DNA of 64,000 nucleotides from Monocercomonoides exilis (Eukaryota > Preaxostyla > Oxymonadida > Polymastigidae). Location: positions 191,001-255,000 of the forward strand of contig LSRY02000056.1 of NCBI GenBank assembly GCA_001643675.2, given 5' to 3'. Made by a program: the position numbers and the translations under genes. Shown here one piece after another: positions 1 to 11,197 of the stretch. How positions within the stretch are numbered: position 1 is the first letter of the stretch; every line of letters begins with the position of its first letter. The notes under the pieces were generated by a model. That model saw nothing but the letters and a program-made list of their open reading frames with translations. It was not told the origin of the DNA and made no database searches.

Positions 1-696
1 GAGGTGAGATGGAAGATGCTTTGGCTGTTGAGGATGAGTTTTGTGATTGTTGTGTGGTTGAGGGCGAGGGAGCCAGCAGTGATGAAGAAGAGGGGAGTTG
101 TGATTGATGATGAAGATGAGGTTGTTTCGGTGATGGTGGTTGTGTTGAGGTTGAGGGAAGGGGAGTTATCGGAAAGGTGGAAGAGGATGGGGGTGATGGA
201 GTTTGTGGAGTTGTGAGCGATGTCGACTGCAGAGACTGTGAGGGAGCCCTGTGTCTGTTAAGAGGGCAGACGAGGCAGATGGATCTGGTGAAGAAGATGT
301 TGATGACGAAAATGATTAATATGATGAAAATGATGATGTTGAGAGAGATGAAGAAGAATTCGGTTGTTGGATTCCACTGGAGGCGACTGTAGTTGATTCT
401 GTGCCATTGCCAGTGATTTTTATATCAGAAGCGATGAAGGTTAGAGTTTGATTGGGGACAAATGTTGAGCTGAGGAGAGTAAGAGACGCATCTTGAAGGA
501 GGGAAATGAAGCCGTTGAGGTCATACTCCGCTGTGGTACATGGGGTTTGTTGAGTTCTATCACAGACTTCAGAATCAGATCTATTGTTGGAAGCAAAATT
601 GATATAAGATATCATAACGAAAAATGGACGTCCATTTTGGTTTGCAGCAGCTTGACAACTAATGACAGGTTTAAGAATGAAATAAGTTATTTTCAT
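1..696 (-). pseudogene. Decayed beta-helix surface-protein paralogue (partial at window edge)
   Basis: Read on the minus strand, the stretch from about 600 down to base 1 matches the copy at about 38980-39560 (plus), with long identical blocks at DNA level and the same Cys module (here CDRTQQTPC). The open frame from 696 stops at a TAA at 316-318, inside what is a Ser tract in the other copy. Near base 260 this copy reads ctcttaacagacac where the other has ctcttccaacagaccc, a net loss of two bases, so the frame is broken twice. The match fades upstream of about 600, so the 5' end is missing or replaced. It runs off the left edge. The intact family members are large secreted or surface proteins of the pectin-lyase-like fold; this copy is very unlikely to make one. 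Confidence 0.75.
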
Positions 697-940
697 GTTA
701 AAGATAAGGCTGAATATCTGTATAAGCAGAACAAATCGGAAAGATAGGACTGCGTTGCAAAACCTCTAACTATAGTTTGGTATTTCTTTCTTTCCGAGTT
801 ATTTTATTTTTGAACTGAAACAACTTTTTATTTGTTATTTTTATTTGTAGTGAAAGTGATGAAAAACTGGAAGGCAAAAAACTTAAAAAAGAAACAAGAA
901 TTCGGAAAACTGAACAAAAAAAGTGCAAATCGCTAAGTAG

Positions 941-1420
941 TTATTCTTTGTTGCCTTCTGCTTCTTTATTGATCTCGTCATTTGCAATTTTCCGTTGTTT
1001 TGAATTCTCCATATGTATTTCTTCATCGTGCATTGATTTTCGTTTTCTTTTCATTTTCTCTCTGAACATTAAGTTTGATTCGCGCCTTTTTTTTTTGTTT
1101 GCTTTTCCACTTCATCTTGATTAAAAATAAGTCATTTCTTCTCAAACTTCCCATCATCTTCTGTGAGGTAGTTCGACTGAATATTGAGATTTGTGAGCCG
1201 TACAGCAATTTCTTCATAAAAATTCGCATCATCCATCCCGTGACGATATTTGTTCACACATTGTTTCCACAGCCGTTTCATCCTGTCAAAAACCATTCTT
1301 CTGGAATTCGTTATTTTGTGGGTCTCGCATTTAATTCCATTTCTTTTTTGGCTTTGGTATTTTCAATCGAAGATATGAACAAAAAAACCTTCCACCATGG
1401 TCTGATATCGTTTATTCGCT
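941..1420 (-). pseudogene. Unrecognised decayed coding stretch
   Basis: On the minus strand, one frame from about 1420 to 1132 reads as protein-like sequence interrupted by TGA codons. Its best part is VFDRMKRLWKQCVNKYRHGM followed by MDDANFYEEIAVRLTNLNIQ. After the TGA at 1132-1134 it continues through a run of ten A. Adding one base there would give a charged tail (EVEKQTKKK, then MKRKRKSMHDEEIHMENSKQ) ending in TAA at 941. The composition is non-random and unlike the surrounding AT-rich DNA, which is why I keep it. I do not recognise the family. A Trp/Arg-rich segment followed by a basic tail could come from a DNA-binding or transposon-encoded protein, but that is a guess. Several stops and a homopolymer shift argue for a pseudogene. 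Confidence 0.4.
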
Positions 1421-2003
1421 GTTATTTTTCATCGAGAAACACATTCATTCAGCCCATTCTTTTGTCTATTCATTAAGTTGCTGCTTGCTTGACTGGAGTA
1501 AACAGAAGTATTTAATGAATTCAAAGAAGAAACTGTTTCTGAAAACGACGATGATGTTTGTGAATATAGTATTCCACTAGTGCAATTTTCATGTTGAATG
1601 TCTGCATTTCTAACTTGGGAGCTTCAACTATCAGTTTTTGTGTTTCAATATGAAAAATAAATTCACAAATTAAAAAAATAAAAATTATGTTTTGTTTTTC
1701 GTTCACAAAAAATGATGCATACATAATAAAAGGATCAACGAACGTTAAATAACTCATCTTTGATAAAAATTTATCAGTCTAATAAATTGGAACACAAGTG
1801 TCTCAAAATACATTCAAATTTTGTTTCCTTTTAAATATAAAATCTTTGTCTGAAAGAATGGGTTTTTTTCGTAACAAGTGTAATTTATCCGTTACAAGTC
1901 TTGATTTTTCGTAACAACTAAGCATTTTGCTAAATACAGATAGTTGCCGTAAAATATCTAATGAATTTTATTTTCACTTAAAAAGCTTTCCATGCATTTT
2001 TCG

Positions 2004-2056
<53 letters not shown>
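2004..2056 (+). repeat. Poly(A) tract, 53 nt
   Basis: Uninterrupted run of 53 adenines in an AT-rich intergenic stretch, about 300 bp upstream of the PHD protein start. It could be a microsatellite or the tail of a retroposed sequence. I see no recognisable retrocopy immediately 5' of it. Confidence 0.9.
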
Positions 2057-2059
<3 letters not shown>

Positions 2060-2352
2060 AATGTTTTGAAAAAGTCATAACATGTTTTTCAATATTGTTT
2101 TCATTTCGAAAAATGTTTCAAAATTCTAAACAAAAAAATATCCTGTAAAATTTAATGTTGAACTGGATAGTTTCGAAAAAAAATGGCAGAATACGTTATT
2201 ATCGATCAATGCGTCAAAACACATAATTTTTCTTCATAAATAGTGAAGAAAATTTGTGAGTTTAACTTAAATAAATTCAATTCTTGAAAACCAACAATTT
2301 TCTTCAAATGGGATAAGATCAGTAAAAATTTCCGTTTTATTTTATTTTGGAT

Positions 2353-5300
2353 ATGTTTCCAGGAAATCAGGAAAGTGGGAACATGAAAAGTGAAAAGATG
2401 GATGAAGATCCAACATCACCAAGTTCACTAACTCTCCCAACACCTGAATTAATCCACACTTCCATTCTACACAAAAAGCGTTTGGCTTTGAAATCGAAAT
2501 TTTTACGCTTTTCTCAAAACAGTCCATCGTCTCAAATCATCGAAGTGAAAACAGAACTTCAAAGTGAAAGTTTTCTTTCGAATGGATTGACATCAGGGCT
2601 TGCAGACAAAGATTCTACTCGTTCTTTTCTTACTGATACTGTAATTGTGAGGCCTACAGCTTCATTTCTTGACCAATCACCACAAGTTACGCCATCTATG
2701 TCTGAGAGAGGACTCACACCAGCATTGCCGTCATCCACTCCACTTCAATCGCCTTCTCTTAAAACGACTTCATTTTTTGGGCAATCTTCAAATTTGCTCC
2801 AACAAAAAAAGTTCATTTCACCATCTCAATCCCCTCAAACTGTTTCAAACTCAACATCAGTTTTTTCTTCACCAACACTTTTTTCTGGAAGCCAATCACA
2901 AATAATGAAAAAACATTCAATGACAGCTGCTCAAGCTGCATTCGTTGCTCAGCTACAAAAAGTTGAAGAAGCAGAGAAAGGCCGTTCTGGAGGCTACAAG
3001 GCTAAAGGCAATATTTCTCATTCTTTTTCGCCTGGTCTTGCTCTTTCTCCTTCTGCAACAAAAGACGACACTTCAACAATAACATTTGCTCCATTAGTTC
3101 CTTCCACTTCAGCGGGAAATCTTTCAAAAGGATATTCATCTCAATCGCCCCCGGCCTCGTTTTCATCAAATTTACTTCCTTCTTCACCACTTCATGGTTC
3201 ATTCAAAATCAATAATGAAATTCACACAAATTCTTTAACGATAGAAGAGAGGCCTCCGCCTCCAAGAAGAAGAAATGCCAACGGAGAAATTGTGTATTGC
3301 GTCTGCCAATCGGTTTGTTTTAATTTCAACATTTCCTTTTATTTTTGTCAATTTTCATCTTTTCAATTTATGAAAATAATTATTATTCATTAATAAAATT
3401 TCAATCATTTTTTATTTTCGCCTATTCCGCTGCAACAGCCTCTGGACGATGTGTTTATGATTCAGTGCGACAAATGCCAAGAGTGGTACCATGGCGCATG
3501 TGTCGACATCACAAAGGAGCAGTCATCGCTGATCGACACATTCATCTGCCCAATGTGCAAAGGCAAAGGCGAGGAATTCATAAAGACATTTCTGAAGCGC
3601 TGGAAGTCCGGTGCCATCAACCTCGAACGCGAGCGCGCAATTGCCATCGCCCAGCGTCAGGCAGAAGAAGCAGCACACCTTTCAGCACAGTCAGCATTGT
3701 CTGACTCTGCTCTGTCAGCTTCTGCAACTTCCTCGTTCTCTTCCGCTGACCAGTTTGCGATGCATTCTGACGAGCCATCGGGCGGGCTGATGTCTCTGCC
3801 TTCTTCTACCTCATTCGCCACCTCTGCATCGTCATCTGGCTCAGCTGACTACACAAAGGACTCTCCAGACTACTCAATGGCCTTTTCACCACCTCTTCCC
3901 TTTCCAATGGATGAAGAGGGAAAAGGCTCACTGGGAGCTTTGGGGTCACCTGCATTCGACACTCCGTATTCTTCTCCGTCTGACCCTTACTCTGCACTCG
4001 ACTCACCCTACCAGCCAAACTCACCAGGCGCATACACACGCTACGGGAAGACCAAGCGCGACCGATTGAATTCCAATGTGAACTCTCCGCTGCGATCGAT
4101 GAAGCACGGCTACGGATCTCCTTATGCACACCACGAGCACATGCGGAAGAAAGGCGGGAGAGGCTCAGACATGCTGCTGTTCCCATCTCCTGGCCACTCC
4201 ACTTCCCCAGGCGCCTCTTTGTGGGGCCAGTCATCACTGGGCAGATCTTCGCTCTCGGCACACCAGCTGTCCTCGCTGTCGTCGTATTCGCATCAGAACT
4301 TGCAGCACTCAGGTGGAAGTGGCAGGCACTATGAGAGTGATGAGTCGTCGGATGACAACTCGAGTGATGGCTGGCCGTTTGGCGGTGGGAAGAAGAAGAA
4401 GAAGGACAGAAAGAGGTTTGAAGGGAGAGGCGACAGTGCAATGGACGATATGTCGAATAAAGACAAAGAAGGACGAGGAGACAAAGACAAGCAGCCAGAG
4501 GGAGATTCGGACTCTGACCTGTTCAGCGACTCGACCGACGACAAGTCATACGCAGCGTCTGAAAAGGCGTATGAAGCACGACGCGGGCGGACGGCAGGGC
4601 GCAACAGAAGCGGAAGCGAGCGATCGCCCACACACAGCTCGTTCTCAGACAGCTCTCTGTCACCTAGTTCGTCTTCGTCCTCTTCGTCTTCGTCGTCGAG
4701 GGACGTGGACTGGAGCGACAATGAGTTTGGGCGGAGCACGCGGACAGGGTCAGCCTCGGCAGCGTCAAAGGCGAAGAAGCGGCACAAACACCACGAGAGC
4801 CACAAGCACAGCCACAGCATGCGCCATTCTGGGTCGTTTGATGCGGCGGCGTATCTACAGGAGAACGGGTTCCAGCCTGGAGACTTTGAAGGGCTGCCGT
4901 GGATGCAGAATGGAGAGTGGTATTTGGATGGGATGGGGGGAGAGGACGGGATGGGAGGGAAGAAGAAGAACAAGATGAGAGGCGCAGGAATGAGCAAGAG
5001 TGGGAAGAAGGAAAAGAAGTTTGGGCTGACGAAAAGCATTCTGCAGAAGCTGAAGCTGAAGAATAGAGGCAGAACCCCCTCAAAGACGCCGAAGGGAAAG
5101 AGAATGAGAATAGAAAGATCTCTTCATGCTGCTGGTGCAAGTGCACTGGATGGAATAGAACAGGATGCATCTTTGTATCTGAGTGGTGTGCACATTGATT
5201 GACTTTATGTTATATTATATTATTTGTTAAATTATTCTTTAACATTCACATATATTTCTTTGTAAATCTCATATGTTATTATTTAAAAATTTCTTTAATA

Positions 5301-7055
5301 TAACATTTTCAATTTAAACATTTAACTCTCACAAACATAACAGCAAAAGACTCCTCTGCCATCGCTAGCCTTCTCAACCGAGCGAAAAAGACCAAAAAAT
5401 CCAGCAAAGGCGGCGCCTCCTCCAAAAGCCTGCTGCGCCGCCTGAACCAGCTGAAGAAGTTCCGCCACGGCAGCACCGACACTTTAGACAGCAACGCCCC
5501 CTTCAGCCTTGCACACGGGTCGAAATCTCTCTCTTCTGCATTCCTCTTCTCCTCCCCAAACACCCGCAGCTCCAGTGCGAAGAGGCAGCAGTCCTCAAAA
5601 CAGAAGGGCTTTCTGGACGAGGCGCTGGGGCTGGAGAAAGAAGGCTCCTCATCTGCCTCTCCTTCTCTTTCCTTCGACTCTCTCTCTTCGCCTGCCTCGC
5701 CTTCCTCGTCGCTCATCGACTTCTCCTCTGCCATCTCGCAGTCTGCCCACACGCCTTCTGACTCGCGCTCCACCCGCCTCCACCGCACACGCATCAGAGC
5801 ATCCTCTTTGATCATCCCGTTCTCATTCGTGTCGGCTGTTGCCAGTCTGAACAGAACACTCTCAAAACACAGCGACTCTTCGATGCTCTATTCGGGAAAG
5901 AATGAAAGAGTGAGCAGCGCAATGGAACATGAAAGCTCTTCGATTTTCTCGTCTTCTTCTCTTTCTTCTTCTTCCATGTCTTCTTCTTCGCCTTCTTCTG
6001 AGGGAAAGGCAGCAGTCACAGAATTGACTGCACTTTCACCACATTCTTCAACTTCATTGGATTCACTTCATACGTCTCAGCCACAAACACAAACACAAAC
6101 ACAAACACCTTCTTCTTCTATATCTTCTTCAACATCTTCTTCAGCTTCTCAATCAACTAATTCATCATCTTCATCATCATCTTCCTCCTCCTCTTCTTCT
6201 CTTCCTCCACCTCGCACTCCGTCTCCCATCACTTTCGAGCTCTTTGAGCCGACCAACCCACATCGAATGGACTCCAACAAGAAAGAGAAGGCAGCCAGCA
6301 AGCAGTCCACACCCAACCAAACAGCGTCTGAACAGTCAGCTGATTTGGCCTCATATCTCCTCAGCACAACTGAAACACCTTCTGCCTCTCCTTCTTCCTT
6401 GTCATCCACCCTCCCTTCGACTGCTGACTCCACCATTCGATATTCTGTTCTGCCTCCGTCTCTTCTCCCTCGCTTGTCTGATGATCAGGTGCCTGTGTTT
6501 GTGTGTCGCAATCCGTCCTGCCGCAGGAAATTCACTCTGCCTGTCGATGCATTCAGACATCCTCCTTCAAAAACATCTCCCTTATCATCATCATCATCAT
6601 CATCTTCTTCTTCTTCTGCTTCAATGACGAATAAACTTGACAAAGAGCAGAATATTCCTCCTCTTCCCTCCTCCACCACTTTCTTCTCTGTTCGTTATTG
6701 CTCTGACTTCTGCGGTGTGGCAGCGATGTGGAAGAAGCTGGGCATTCCAGGTGTGCCTCCGCTACAGCCGCCGCCTCATCTCGCACACATTCTGGACGGC
6801 TTTGCAGATACAAATTCAACTCCTGCTGATTCTTCTGTGAATGGGGATATCAGAGAGAAGGAGAAGGAGAAAGAAAAGGAGAAAGAGAACGAGAAAGGCA
6901 ACACGTTGGATCTATCGTCATTGATGATGTCGACAGAGCTGCCATCGCCTGCGATGCTTGAAAAGGCAGCTGATGTGCTGGGTGTTGACACGGGTGAGAA
7001 CAGTGCTATTGCTTCGATGAAGAGGAGATTCGCAAAACAGCAGGCAGCCACATGA
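2353..7055 (+). CDS. PHD-finger protein, CFP1/Spp1-like (Set1/COMPASS reader), three exons
   Basis: Exon 1 is 2353-3312, exon 2 is 3439-5185 (donor uncertain) and exon 3 is 5344-7055. Exon 1 starts at the ATG at 2353. The first intron (3313-3438, GTTTGT...AACAG) splits the PHD finger, which on joining reads YCVCQS + PLDDVFMIQCDKC, then EWYHGAC and a final CPMC: a full C4HC3 at residues 316-361. The Tyr, Met and Trp positions match the aromatic cage of PHD fingers that read methylated H3K4. A Ser-, Lys- and Asp-rich disordered region follows. Exon 3 has no ATG near its start and opens right after an acceptor (CATAACAG). It contains CRNPSCRRKF and RYCSDFCG, like the C-terminal zinc-binding part of CFP1. 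The two halves therefore probably form one protein of about 1472 residues. The second donor (GTGTGC at 5186) is chosen for phase. If there is no second intron, the first two exons end at 5202 and exon 3 belongs to a separate gene. Confidence 0.65.
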
Positions 7056-7897
7056 GAGAATGGAAGAAGACAAACACAGATTGTGAAATTAGGTAAGAAT
7101 TACAACTTTGCTCATTTCATTGAACTATTCTTAATATTTTATTCATTTGTTGGATATTGCTTCACTTCAACTCTTTGCTTTTTCTTCATAACAAAAGTGC
7201 ACAATGCTTTTTACAGAAAATGTGCTTTATTTTTTAACAAGCCGAACCAGAAAATAAAAAAAATTGAAATTGGTTTTGTTTGAAATGACTAATACATTTT
7301 TAGAATCATTTAACAAGATGAGAACCTAAAACATTGTTTTTTTCATAAAATAAAGTCAAAGTTTGCAAAAAAGGAATGCTCAACTCGCCATTTTTTCGCA
7401 AGACGTGATAAAACATTGTTCATTCAATTTGCATTTTCTTGGATTTTGTTCGGTTGAAACGGCTTTGAGCTTTGTGTGAAAAAACAAGCTGTCATCTTCG
7501 AAAAGCGTGGAAATTTTTTATTCAGCAACTTATTCATTTTTAAGAGTAATCAATTAAACATTTCGTTGTTAATTTGAACGCTTCAAAATGTTTGATTCAA
7601 ATCAAAGATTCAATCCAAGAAAAACATAATCTGATTTTTATACTAAGACACAAGTGCTTTGAGGTGAAAAGAGTTATTAGAAAAGAATAAAAATTCTAAA
7701 TAAAAATTATTTAAAAAAATAATCCAAACAAAAAGATGCAATTTCAAGTTGTGTCAAACGTTGTGAATATTCGAATATTTCCCTTTTTCTGCTTTGTGAA
7801 AACTATTTTGGCTTTTTCTTTAACAATTTCCTTTACAATCAAAGTATTCACATAACATTCCTTTTCTCTTCATTTATCCACCACAAATATCAACAAC
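7056..7897. other. Intergenic stretch
   Basis: Convergent 3' ends of the PHD gene and CFAP52. AT-rich, with no frame, RNA gene or repeat that I can support. Confidence 0.5.
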
Positions 7898-10320
7898 CTA
7901 ATTTAGTGACCAGACGAAGACCGACCCGTCGTGTGAGCCAGAGACGATGTAGTATCCATCAGGAGACCATGCCAAGCACGATACCATTTCTGGGTGTCCC
8001 TGCCCCAGCAGCACTATCTTCCCTTCGTCATAATCTACAACTTTCACCATCTTGTCTCTTCCTGCGCATGCAAGCAGCGATCCTGTCGGGTTGATTGCCA
8101 CATCCATAATCTCCTGCTCTGACAGCTCCAGCTCTCTCAGCAGCTTCCCTTCGACTGAGTCGTAGTAGCTCACCATCCTGTCTGATCCACACACAACAAC
8201 TTGGCAACAGTCCGGCGGTAGATAATCCACACCCAAAAAGTTGGCATGCTTCATCATCTGCTTCAAGCGCACATATCGATCAGATAGAGACCAAGTATAA
8301 CATGTGCCATCATCAGACACACTCACACACTCTGTGTCTTCAAAGTTCACACGCACCGCATTCACTTTCGTCCTGTGCTCTTTCAGTGTCGCCACCAGTG
8401 TCTGAGACTCTCTCCCCAGCTTCCACACACGCACCTGCCCTTCGCTACCCCCAGACACAATGTACTGATTCGTGGTGCTGTACGTGGTGATGCACGTGAC
8501 CTGTTTGTGTGCATCGTTGATCACATAAAGCAGCCTTCCTGTTTCTGGGCCGAACGCACGGATTTTGCCATCGCTCCAGCCGCTAATGATTTCTGAGCCA
8601 GAAGGATTGAAGCATACACAAAGACACTCCTGGTTCGGAACTTCAATGCGCAGCAGTTCATTACCTGTTGCCATGTGCCACAGGCGGATGTCGCCAGACT
8701 GCGAACATGATGCGAAAATCTCAGATGTGGAAAGAGGGAATGCTACGCCTGTAACGGGGCCAGTATGACACGTTCCTTTCAGCGAAGCCTTCATATCTGG
8801 AATAATGATGGAGTAGATGCAGCCCTTTTCTGTTCCACACACAAGTTCCCACTGCGGCCCAGCTGCGGCAGGGCGGATGGAAGGAGGGCGAACTGCTTCC
8901 GTCTGTCGTGGAATCAGAGCACGCTGGGCAGTTGCCATTGGAATGACTGGCCCGCGTGTGCTGATCTTCTTTGGAGCGCCTCTACCTGCACCAGAAGAAG
9001 GGGAAGCTCGTCGGACTGTTCTCGCAGGAGCAGCTCGTGAAGCAGGAGGGGGTGCTGGGTGATATGGCCTGACATTAATTGATGAAACTTTTCCCATCAC
9101 TTGCACCTTTCCCACATTCAAGAAAAGAGGTTTTGTTGCATTCATTGGATCTGGAATGGTGTAAACAACAACATCACCGTTGCCGCTTCCAGCTGCAAGC
9201 GCAAGACCCTTTGCAGCCATTCTGAAGAGAGCAAGAGAAGTGCATCCCCCCTGAAGCCTGTTGATATCCTTTGAAGGACCATAATGCTTCAACAAGTACG
9301 TCTGCATGTGCACAACCATAATATCACCTGTAGTTGTGCCAATGTATGCCAGTTCGTCTGTCTCATCTATCACTGCACAAAGAGACACTCTCCTGAAATG
9401 ACCCAATTGACAGTCGTTTGGAATAAGCTTCGTGTTGCGGTAGTCAATATCCCACACACGTGGTTGGCACAGACCGCCAGTCAAAAACGATTCATCAGAG
9501 TTTCTAAAGAACTCCACAAAATAAGCTGCATCAATCGCGACAGGTGATCCACAAACTGGAAAAACAATCGCAAATATTCATTTTGCAGATAACAATTAGA
9601 ACTATTTAAACACAAACAACAAAACTAAACAAATAAACAAACTTGGCTTTCCTTCATCAACTTTCCAAACAACAACATTTTTATCATCAAGTCCTCCTAA
9701 TGATACCATATATTGCTCTGATGGAGAGAACGATAAACTCTGAACTTTTCCGTTGTGTTGTTTCAATTTAAACAATTGAGTTCTAGTTTCGAAATCCCAA
9801 ATAATAATGTAAGCCTATAGAAAATTGAATTCGATTGCATAATGATACAAAAGCATTCAAATAAACCAAATAAATAAGCTTTGAAAAGAATAAAAAATAT
9901 TCACACAGGAAATCCTGTTCTAGTCTCTTCACCAGAGGCGATGTACTTTCCTGATTTTGAAATGGCAAAGCATGTGATGTGACCCGAATGGCCAATAAGG
10001 AATTCTTGAGAACCACCGAGTTGTGAAATGACAAGATTGCATCCAATAGCATACACGACATGCTGGCCATTTGGATGTAACTTATATCCACCAGGTATCG
10101 TACCTTGTGAAAAGCGCAAGATACATTACCAATTAATTAAGATCAAGTAATTTGTGATGTTCAAAACAAATAATAATCAAAAAAAATAAATTCAACGAAT
10201 AAGAATTAGAAAAAGTTGCAATCAACGAATATAAAGCATTAAATAAAGAAAATAACTTTATTTTGCAATACCTGCAAATCCAATTGTTTGCTCAAGCGGA
10301 AGTGGCTCGAAATCGCTCAT
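7898..10320 (-). CDS. CFAP52: CFAP52 (WDR16), WD40 protein of the ciliary axoneme
   Basis: Four exons on the minus strand: 10320-10272, 10103-9907, 9814-9643 and 9555-7898. They join in frame to 691 residues. Exon 1 gives MSDFEPLPLEQTIGFAG and continues across the first junction into TIPGGYKLHPNGQHVVYAIG. Later landmarks are QEFLIGHSGHITCFAIS, YIIIWDFETRTQLFKL and SLSFSPSEQYMVSLGGLDD. These follow the CFAP52 N-terminal propeller in order. The C-terminus ends in a typical WD repeat (YYIVSGSHDGSVFVWSLN). CFAP52 is a microtubule inner protein of doublet microtubules with two seven-blade propellers, usually about 620 residues. The extra length here is a Pro/Ala/Arg-rich insertion (around bases 8870-9060) between propellers. 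It implies a motile flagellum. The gene lies directly downstream of SmF on the same strand. Confidence 0.92.
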
Positions 10321-10530
10321 TATTTTTTATTCAAACAACTTATTCCCATAAATCATTTATATTCTTTTGATCAAAAATTTTTATCGCTTTTCTTTGAATA
10401 TGTTTGGAAAAAACATTATTGATATGTTTATTAATGATTGAAGTGAAAATTCAGAAATGGGAGCTTGACACGAGAATTGAGAAGTGTTATTAGAAAGAAA
10501 CAAGAAGTGCTTACTGAAGTGGAGATAGCA

Positions 10531-10959
10531 TTATATGTCTGTTTCGCCTTCAGGAAGAGCGTCTATGTAGAGAACGTTGTTGCATCTTAAAACATCAAGA
10601 AAAACAACAAATAAATCAAAATAAGATTTTAAAAAATTCATATTATTCAAACAAACAAATAATACCTTATTAACACTTGCCCCAAAAATCCTGTTGCCTT
10701 TCCTTCAACGAACTCTTCGCAGTTAGCAAGTTCAAGATTCATGAAGCTATCTACAGAGACAAGATATCCCTGAAGAGATAGACCCCATTTTAGCTTCACT
10801 AATATCGGTTTTCCGGTAAGTGATCGAAGGAAGTCTTTTGGAAATAACGCTTTGCTCTAAACATAAACGAAATGAACACCATTAACATTCTATTACAAAA
10901 GAAAATCATATTTCAATATTCACACCATTTTCAATTATTTGTAAAGGGTAATTTACCAT
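10531..10959 (-). CDS. SNRPF: Small nuclear ribonucleoprotein Sm F
   Basis: Three exons on the minus strand: 10959-10957, 10856-10666 and 10585-10531. They join to 82 residues. The first exon is just the ATG, followed at once by a GTAAAT donor. Exon 2 begins AGCAAAGCG after TTTAG, giving [19 protein letters not shown]. Sm1 is seen as [20 protein letters not shown] and [11 protein letters not shown], and Sm2 as [13 protein letters not shown]. The residues KLKWG, NCEE and IRCNNVLYI fit SmF better than LSm6. SmF is one of the seven ring proteins of the spliceosomal U1, U2, U4 and U5 snRNPs, so it agrees with the intron-rich genes here. Length is close to the usual 80-90. The start exon is unusual but the assignment is firm. 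Confidence 0.93.
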
Positions 10960-11197
10960 AATTGTCAAATGAGATATTCAACACAGACGATATAAAAGAA
11001 TATTATTTATATTATAAAAAATAAAAATTTGAACATTTGAAAACGTTTTAAATCACATTCCTTCAAAGAAAGATGGTTATTTTCAGCTTTATTTTGCATT
11101 AAAATGTTTTTTGATTTCTAAAAAGTGAAAAAACACAAAAAAATGAAAAAGTGGAAATGTATTAAAATAGACGTGATATGTTTTTTTCTATGGAAAT

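Larger units (their letters stand above)
697..2352. other. Intergenic stretch
   Basis: Apart from the decayed coding stretch at 941-1420 and the poly(A) tract, I see only AT-rich sequence with short chance frames. It includes a 133-codon frame on the plus strand at 1075-1476, which is antisense to the decayed stretch. The last 100 bases before 2353 should contain the promoter of the PHD gene. Confidence 0.5.

Noticed and set aside
1075-1476. 133-codon plus-strand frame
   Set aside because: Does not start at an ATG and overlaps a more protein-like minus-strand frame.
5309-5815. 168-codon minus-strand frame
   Set aside because: It is antisense to the Ser- and Lys-rich start of exon 3 of the PHD gene; Ser codons read backwards give Glu/Arg-rich frames throughout this window.
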